Shown here in pieces: positions 57,613 through 64,000 of a stretch of DNA of 64,000 bases. Both the position numbers and the translations under genes were made by a program. This stretch comes from Chalciporus piperatus (lineage: Eukaryota; Basidiomycota; Agaricomycetes; Boletales; Boletaceae), in NCBI GenBank assembly GCA_038093975.1, contig JBBPTG010000004.1, forward strand, positions 310,001-374,000. The letters are read 5' to 3'. The notes under the pieces were generated by a model, which was not told the DNA's origin, did no database searches, and was given only the letters and a program-made list of their open reading frames with translations. Every line of letters starts with the position of its first letter. The first letter of the stretch is position 1.

Positions 57613-57785
57613 CGGAGTTTGAAACCTAACCTAGCACGGGCCGGACGGGCCGACGTAAAACAATTCGGGGGAGCAGCCACTCGAAGGTAGCGCGATCCGC
57701 GTCCTCGTCAGAGAGTTCGTTCCGCGCCCTAAATTCAGCGCACAACACAGAGAGTCACGCAAGTTACAACACAGGAAAACGAAGT

Positions 57786-60700
57786 ATGGAGTCAGCCGAA
57801 CCTACACCGCCCGTCAAACGGGCGCGCGGTCGTCCTAAGGGCAGCAAGAACAAGGCGACGGCGGGCAATGTTGGCAGGCCGCGCAAAGATGGGCGCCCCC
57901 CTCAGAAAACGGATGTACAAGAAGCTACCATCCGACGTTCAGGTGTGCAGTCCCGTCGTAAATTACTTTCCGGCAGGTCATCCATGCTTATCTCTGATTT
58001 TCTTTCTCAGCGCCTGTTCGTGACGTCGGTCCATCCCGAGCGCCCGTTGATACCCCCCCGCGGGGGCAATCTGCCACTGATAGCGGTCCACGAGAAAGCA
58101 GCACGGTGTCCACGTGCAGCACGCAACCAGCTCTCTCGAAGAGCTTGTCTCAATCCCCCACGGCCAGCGGCTCTCTCGAGCCATACAACTCCGTAGTACC
58201 CAACGTACCCGTAGTACCCAACGCCGACTCGCGAGGTGCTGAAAGTAAGTCAGTCAAAATTCGGCTACTCTAATGAACTAACAGACGTGGTGGGATCATA
58301 GCACCCTCTGTGACTGGGCACAATGCGGAAAATGTCCAGACGTCTGAGTCCCCTCTGCCCATTTCCGTTCCGAGTCCATCGGCACCTGCTGAGACATCTC
58401 GACCAACCCATGACCAAGTTCATCCCCTCCGAGTCCTGTCTGATCTGTTTACGGGGCCCGTCGAACGTGGCGGTGCAACAAACCCTGCCCGGCCTGCCAC
58501 AACGACTCACAAACAGCCATGGCGGCACGACATCAATGTTCCTGCACGACCGCCATCTCCGATCGCTCCTGATCAACCTCAATCTCACCAATGGCAGGAT
58601 GAATTCGCACGTGAGTGTTTCGACCTTTTTAGTCGCGTAATGTCGCTTACCGTTTCAATACTTAGATATCGGAAACATCCATGGCTCCGACCTGGCATCG
58701 GACGTTGATGATCCCACCACGGCGGAGGTTGATGAAGACAAGGACGAGCTGGACGAGGAGTTCCGACTGCGAGACGGCGAAGACGACATGGCAGAGGATG
58801 GCCTATCGTCGTTACCTACGGGGGAAACAGGACCGCGGCTTCACCGTGGCACACTTCCCTCGTGGTTGGACAACCACTACAAGACCGTCGAGACCATGCT
58901 CAAGAATGAGATCGAGAAGAGCAAGTGTAATCCCGCGCGACCCAAGTGCTACGAGGAGGGGCGATTCTCCGTGTGGGACATGTCGCCCGTGTTGACTTTG
59001 GTCACCCAGCCGAACATGATACTGGAACCGAACATATTCCACCGTCCATCGTTCTTCGTCTGGCTGCCCCATTGCCTGCTTGGGGACCGCATCCCGTGTC
59101 CCCATTGCAAAGCAAACAGTCGGCGTGCATCAAACGGGCGGCCGGTATTCCTTCAGAAGCTCGGATGGGTTGGAAAGCCACGTCGGGTGGTAGATCTCGA
59201 CCGGAATGTATATATCATAGGCTACCGCTATCGCTGTGGAGTGGCTGAATGTCGCAAAACGTACCGCAGCTGGAGCCGCCCCATTCTTGACGTCCTTCCC
59301 CCAGCAATTTCATCGCAATTTCCATTTCAGCTCACGTACCGCAGTGGACTTTCGAATCGTGTTGCTGAGCTGCTTCGTAGCTCGATCCGAGCAGGCACGG
59401 GTCCTGCTTTATTCACTGAAATGCTCCAGTCATTCCATTATCAGCACTTCGATGAACTCCATCTGCAGTACCTCGAGATGGTCCATGACCGTTACAAAGG
59501 CTGCCCAAATCCAAGGCACTTCTGGGTCCAGAAGCCATCGTTCGGGTCCTTCTCCGATCGGGATGGATACAGTGGCTTCATTCCTAGCCAGGGCTATTTC
59601 CGTCGTTTCTACGACATGCTCATTGAGCGGCACACGCGCGAGATGAAGCAATGTATTTCTATGCTTCCTGCGCAAGTTCTCGCAATTGACCATAGCTTCA
59701 AGGTCTGTGAACATCTTGATTGCTGATACAGGGGACTGACTCAGATCTGCCGGCAGATAATCAAGAGGCTTGGAAGGGTCGGGAACGCACCCCTATTTGC
59801 AGCATTGCACACGGTCACGAACGAGTATGCTGAAATTCGGTCGATGCTCTTCACGATGACCAAGGGTCATGACCAATACATCCCGAATCTACATGAAATC
59901 AACTCCTCGCTCAAGATGTTTGGCCATCCCGAGGTTCAGGCTGTGTTTACGGACAATGTACGGGCCGACAAGGATGAAGTTCAGCGTGCCTTCCCGTCAC
60001 TGTTGAAGGATGTTGTTCCAGTTCCTACTCACAGTGAGCTGCCTCCCCTCGAGTTTCCACGTCAATCATGGAGCGTCGTTGAACTGTCGACTGCCCATCA
60101 AGTCAACTTGCGCTTCGACATCATCATGAACAACCGATCTCCGGAGAATCCCTCGGTTGCTGTGGCATTTGATATGGAATGGCCTGTCGACCTTTCGACT
60201 GGCATCCAGGGGCTGGTAGCTGTCATTCAGATTGCTTATCTTAATACGGTCTATCTTGTTCGGGTCAGTGAAGACTGTGTCATATGTTGTTAGTGCTGAC
60301 TTGAGAATTATACTAGACAATCAACTTCATCCGTGATGGTTATATCCATCTTCCCCACTCCTTCCTCGCTTTCATGCGGTCACCTTGCTTCCTGAAGGCA
60401 GGCGTGAACATCCACGCCGACTTCAAGAGGCTCCAGCGAGACTGCGGCCTCAGTTCAGCTGCTCAGCCTTTTGTTGGTCAGGTTGAGCTTGGGGGTATGG
60501 CGAAAGCACGAGGTGTGCAGATCAAGAGGAATGCAAGTCTTGCTGATTTGGTTGCACTCCTCCTCCAGAAGTATCTGCCCAAGGATCCACAGATTCGTGT
60601 CAGTCCCCGATGGGGGGATAGTGTGCTTGTGCCCGAGTTCATCCAATATGCCACCCTCGATGGATTTGCCACCCTCGCTGTCTACCTCCACCTTTCCACC

Positions 60701-63079
60701 ATGCAACCTGTCTCGGCTGTTACTTCTCACACGCCATGTGGTACACGTGTTGTACTTGTCTCTCCCGATGGGAGGCAAGTTGCCCGTGGAATCATTGCCA
60801 CTGAGCAGCCAGCTGCTGTTGATGGTGTCAATGTGACCTCGGCAAGAACGGTGATGACGGTGTCTCATGTCCTTGTTCCAGGCTTCCTCATCTCTGCTAG
60901 TCTATGCAAAACCCATCGTGCCTCGCCACTTTCATCCTTCGGCAGTCCTCCCTTCAACCTTGTCACCACTTACAGCAGTCTTCGCATATGTGCTATTTCT
61001 GGTAACGACACTGGGAGCGTTACACCTGCCCTTACCCTCACCCCTGCATTGGAACCACAGGAACTGTCCACGTTACCACTTTCTGCTGATGCTCCTCAAA
61101 TCCCAGACTTGACAACTCCAGAGACCATGCCAGATTACTCCGAGTCCGACCTGGTCACCATGGATGATGGCCGTGAAGCTGATACTAGTAGTGGCGAAGA
61201 TGATAGTGGCGAAGCTCCTGATGCCCCTGAGCAGTCACTTGAGGGCTCTGTTCGAGACCCAGTTGCGGAAGTCATGTTGGGTCAGCTGATGGAGACTTAT
61301 GCAAACTCTTCCGGGCTCCCAAATCCAGTCATCCGAACTCGTGTCGTATATGACAACTTCCACTGTCATCACCAATTTCCGATCTCCCATCAGCATGGGC
61401 TCCGTCGACCATTCCACCGAGCTCTCACCTCCGCATTTTTCATCCCTGTGGCTGAGGATAAGGCAGCTGTCGAGACAGTATTGAAGAAGTACCAGACATC
61501 CTATGAGTCGCAGATGCTATCGAAGCCCAAGTGGATGTTGGCCCGCATGCGACGTCACGTTCCGCCACCGGAGATCCTTCTTCCCCGAGTTGCAGATGTC
61601 CTTAACACATACGGGCCATTGAAGGATGCGAAAACAGGAGAGCCTCTTTTCAACACTCGCGCGTGGGAGGTTGCGAAGAACGTGATGGAGAACGTTCGAC
61701 TCGGTTACTATTCCGATCCTTTGGGTGTCGAGCTCTATTTCAAGACGGGACAAGATCGCGACGGATTGACGCTGTACCGTTGCTGTCGTGGGACAAACAG
61801 TGTTGAAGGCGGTGTCCATCAGAACCTCATTCGCCGCTACAACTCCTTCAATTCATCACCCGAACACGCGATCAATGTACTACTCGATTACGCTGTGCGG
61901 CACAACATGGTGGTCAGGCTTTTGCATTATCAATCTGTGATGTTGCATCTGATTTTCGATCCAGGTCGGGACGTTGAATCGCACAGGCAAAGCATATGTC
62001 GGCCATTTCCATGTCGCCCTCAAGAACCGCATCACGAGGATGCTCGACCTCACGCGGGATGCAATGAAGCCCAACCCAACTGTCCGGGGTGGTTGGGTGA
62101 ATGGCGATGACTATGCACCCGTGAACGAGACGTTCGGCATGATTAGGCTTCCCTCAACCTTCTTCAAGCCACTCGGGATGTTCGATTTCAGTGCTCAATA
62201 CGCCCTTGATCAGAAAATCCGCTATCGCTACATCGCCGAGCATCAAGGCACACTTCTTCCCGTTCTCCCGGTTCATACTCGTGAAGAACGTGATCTCTTT
62301 CAGCTTCTCGCCAGCTCATCTCCTCACTTCTCGGATTCTCGCCTGCAACCGAACTGGAGCGCGCTCGCAAGTGTCTGGTCAGGGCATGCCGACGGAAAGA
62401 CGATATTCTACAAGGTATGTGGTACTACTAGTGTCTACTATACTCCAGCACTCGTGATTGATGCTCGGGGACCCTGCAGCTTCCTGAGCACCTCAAGGCC
62501 TATTACAAGATATGGACCGACTTTTGCAACGAACACAATACCGTTGCACTCAATGCAGATGCCAGCCGACGCATCCGCGCACTCGTCCGCAGCGCGAGTA
62601 GCTCATCCAATGTCCAAGTGCCAACTGCACTGCCGCTTACCGTGCGCGATTCCTTGACGGTCTCGCCAAGTGTCGACATCGAAGAAATCAACTCTTGGCA
62701 GATTACGAACCTCCTCAACAGCCATTCCCTCCAACAGTCGGCTCTACTCTATCTGTATGCAGATACAGTGGCACCTCAAACATCGAGCACAAAACCTACA
62801 GCCAAGCAAAGTACTAGTAGTACGAACCCGAAGAAAAGAAAGTCCCCGCCAGCGGCCGAAGCAAGTACCACCAACACCGACCCCGGACCCTCTAATTCGA
62901 AGCGCGCGCGCGTGCGTCATTGCGTCAACTGTCGTAGTGCCGAATGTCCAGGGCGGTGGAGCTCGAGCAAGTGCCGTCTTCCTCGCAGACCGGTAGTAAG
63001 TGCTCGTTCGTATGTTCTCGCTGTTCACTCCAAACTGAATAAGGTCAGGATTTACGGTGACTTGCAGATTTGTCTTTAG
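57786..63079 (+). CDS. DDE transposase fused to DEDDy 3'-5' exonuclease, with AT-hooks and Zn region
   Basis: Spliced product of about 1,600 residues from roughly nine exons, with no premature stop. (1) Two AT-hook-like motifs at the start: RARGRPKGSKNK and VGRPRKDGRPP. (2) A disordered Ser/Pro region with a six-residue repeat (VVPNVPVVPNA), then an acidic block. (3) A conserved DUF6729-like region: LPSWLDNHY, then IPCPHCK and YRCGVAECRKTYRSW (paired Cys, likely zinc). (4) RNase H-fold Asp in VLAIDHSFK, joined by a 42-bp intron (59703-59744) to ICRQIIKRLG; second Asp in AVFTDNVRADK. (5) A complete exonuclease: VAFDMEWPV (DxE), GVNIHADFKRL (D), QYATLDGFATL (YxxxD). (6) CCRGTNSVEGGVHQNLIRRY, the presumed final Glu. 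(7) A Cys-rich basic tail. Catalytic assignments are inferred by motif. Confidence 0.87.
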
Positions 63080-63125
63080 GTCACGCCTGTGGGATCGAGA
63101 ACGAGCGTACAGATTGTGTTTGATG

Positions 63126-63146
63126 GTAGGGAGCTTCGCTCCCTAC
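63126..63146. repeat. Perfect hairpin near right end
   Basis: Nine-base-pair stem (GTAGGGAGC with GCTCCCTAC) around a TTC loop, just after the transposase gene stop and before an AT-rich run of TTAATTAA-like sequence. It may be a transcript 3' structure or a transposase recognition feature. Confidence 0.75.
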
Positions 63147-63183
63147 AAATTAATTTTAATTAATTTTTTAAATTTTTGTCGTA

Positions 63184-63206
63184 CCTACACCTATAAACCA
63201 ACTGCC
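63184..63206 (-). repeat. Terminal inverted repeat, right
   Basis: Inverted partner of 57574-57596, 22 of 23 bases identical. Confidence 0.9.
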
Positions 63207-63214
63207 TACAGCGA
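63207..63214. repeat. Target-site duplication of the large element, right copy
   Basis: TACAGCGA, identical to 57566-57573. Confidence 0.9.
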
Positions 63215-63351
63215 TAGTGGGTCGGTCGGAGTTTACATCGTGAGAAATACCTTCTTGATTTATCTCAATGACCTCGCCTACTGCTCTCGGATGCTAACTT
63301 GTTAAATATCCCCACACCACACCGATACCCCCCGCCCCCCGCTCAGTAACA

Positions 63352-64000
63352 ATGTCTCCGGACGGAATTTTGGAAGGTGGGCAACCTCTGAAGCTACTCA
63401 TAAATCCTGTTCTCAGGTTCCTCTGAAAGATCCCCGAATGGTCATTTGGTTCGACATCGACAACACGCTGTACTCCGCGAGTACCAAGATATCCCATGCG
63501 ATGGGCGAGCGGATCCACGGTAAGTTCCTTCACTGTGACTCATCAACTAGTATCAAAGGCTTCCTGCAGCATATTTTGTCTCTCTCGGCCTTGACGAGGA
63601 TGAAGCATCGGATCTGCATCACAAATACTATACACAGTACGGACTTGCTCTTCGTGGCCTCACAAGGCACCATGACGTAGGTAATTGTCCCAAGCAACCG
63701 CACTTGGCTTTCTATCATCGACTGCTGGATTACAGACCCTCTGGATTTCGATCGGAAATGTGATGGCACGCTTCCTTTAGAGGAGTGTATCAAACCAAAC
63801 CCCAAGCTGAGGAGACTATTCGAGGATCTGGATAGAACCAAAGTGCGCGTATGGGCGTTAACAAATGCATACAAAAATGTACGTTCCAAAAGCCCACGGG
63901 AGGTCCAGCAATGACCAAGATATCCAGCATGCGAATCGGGTGCTCAAGATTTTGAATCTCCAAGACCAAATAGAAGGACTCGTTTACTGCAATTACGAGC
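63352..64000 (+). CDS. HAD-family pyrimidine 5'-nucleotidase (SDT1/PHM8-like), partial
   Basis: HAD hydrolase that dephosphorylates pyrimidine mononucleotides or, in Phm8, also lysophosphatidate. The gene is cut by the window's right edge. The proposed start is MSPDGILE at 63352, joined by an intron to DPRMVIWFDIDNTLYSASTK: motif I is DIDNT, with the nucleophile Asp and the acid/base Asp. The next exon reads LDEDEASDLHHKYYTQYGLA, then LRGLTRHHDV, the Sdt1 cap-domain wording. After another intron come CDGTLPLEECIKPNPKLRRL and VRVWALTNAYKN, whose Thr is motif II. The last visible piece, HANRVLKILNLQDQIEGLVY, is where motif III should follow. An alternative start is the internal Met at 63438. 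Confidence 0.85.

Larger units (their letters stand above)
57574..63206. mobile_element. Full-length DNA transposon with DDE transposase-exonuclease gene (5.6 kb)
   Basis: Both ends carry a 23-bp terminal inverted repeat with a single mismatch (starting GGCAGTTGGT) and are flanked by a perfect 8-bp duplication TACAGCGA. Almost all the interior is one plus-strand gene (57786-63079), whose exons stay open throughout, so the element looks autonomous. A 211-bp left leader contains a GTTAGGTCCTAAC palindrome; a 127-bp right end has an AT-rich tract and a perfect hairpin. The superfamily is not certain. TSD length and the Thr-Asn-x-x-Glu motif near the end of the transposase recall Mutator/IS256-type or KDZ elements. 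It inserted between rpl6 and the HAD nucleotidase gene. Confidence 0.9.

Noticed and set aside
58192..58227. Two near-identical 18-bp units
   Set aside because: They lie in the disordered coding region of the transposase gene (VVPNVPVVPNA) and look like ordinary slippage rather than a regulatory repeat.
57574..63206. Assignment of the large element to hAT because of its 8-bp duplication
   Set aside because: The transposase lacks the hAT dimerisation motif and the termini do not resemble TAGTGTTGC; the duplication length alone is not decisive.

Overview
The window is eukaryotic and almost certainly from a mushroom-forming basidiomycete (Agaricomycetes). Coding frames are cut by many short GT-AG introns of roughly 40-70 bp, genes are packed on both strands, and several proteins have basidiomycete-style architectures (a WTAP-like protein ending in an RD/RE/DK-rich tail, a GPH sucrose transporter, a long Fmp27/Hobbit lipid-transfer protein). 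No rRNA, tRNA, CRISPR or operon structure was seen. Gene ends below are start and stop codons of spliced models; I joined exons by reading splice sites and family motifs by eye, so inner exon edges are approximate unless positions are given.

Layout, left to right. 0.3-12.6 kb: GPH sugar transporter (-), AVO2-like ankyrin protein (-), STEEP1/CXorf56-like protein (+), GH18 chitinase (-), a proline-rich protein (+) and a WTAP/Mum2-like m6A-writer subunit (-), with a poorly explained 1.6 kb gap at 6.1-7.8 kb. 12.6-14.4 kb is mostly unexplained, with one candidate set of small exons. 14.4-38.8 kb is a dense housekeeping block: CPD photolyase, TXNDC9/PLP1, Pelota/Dom34, OMP decarboxylase, PUS7, MFSD10-like transporter, SUR1-like GT32 mannosyltransferase, SWT1-like PIN nuclease, PCF11, RPL9, isoprenylcysteine methyltransferase, mitochondrial EF-G2 and a conserved nuclear protein of unknown function. 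A xylitol/sorbitol dehydrogenase follows at 39-40.6 kb.

Two DNA transposons are present, each bounded by a perfect 8-bp target-site duplication. The first (41175-42865) is an internally deleted hAT element that keeps only the C-terminal dimerisation part of its transposase and has dense GAAGTG subterminal motifs. The second (57574-63206) is a full-length 5.6 kb element with 23-bp terminal inverted repeats and one large, apparently intact intron-containing gene. Its product joins AT-hooks, a Cys-rich zinc region, an RNase H-fold DDE-type transposase and a complete DEDDy 3'-5' exonuclease placed between the putative second Asp and the final Glu. This is the best candidate for a little-described system here. 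Between the two lie methionine synthase, the roughly 9.3 kb BLTP2/Fmp27 gene and RPL6. A HAD-family pyrimidine 5'-nucleotidase begins after the second element and runs off the right edge.

Many of the ordinary genes concern RNA and translation (PUS7, PCF11, SWT1, WTAP, Pelota, RPL9, RPL6, MEF2), but they are not clustered by pathway. Notable arrangements are short shared spacers (URA3/PUS7 start codons 85 bp apart) and very tight convergent ends (MEF2 and its neighbour, stops 27 bp apart).
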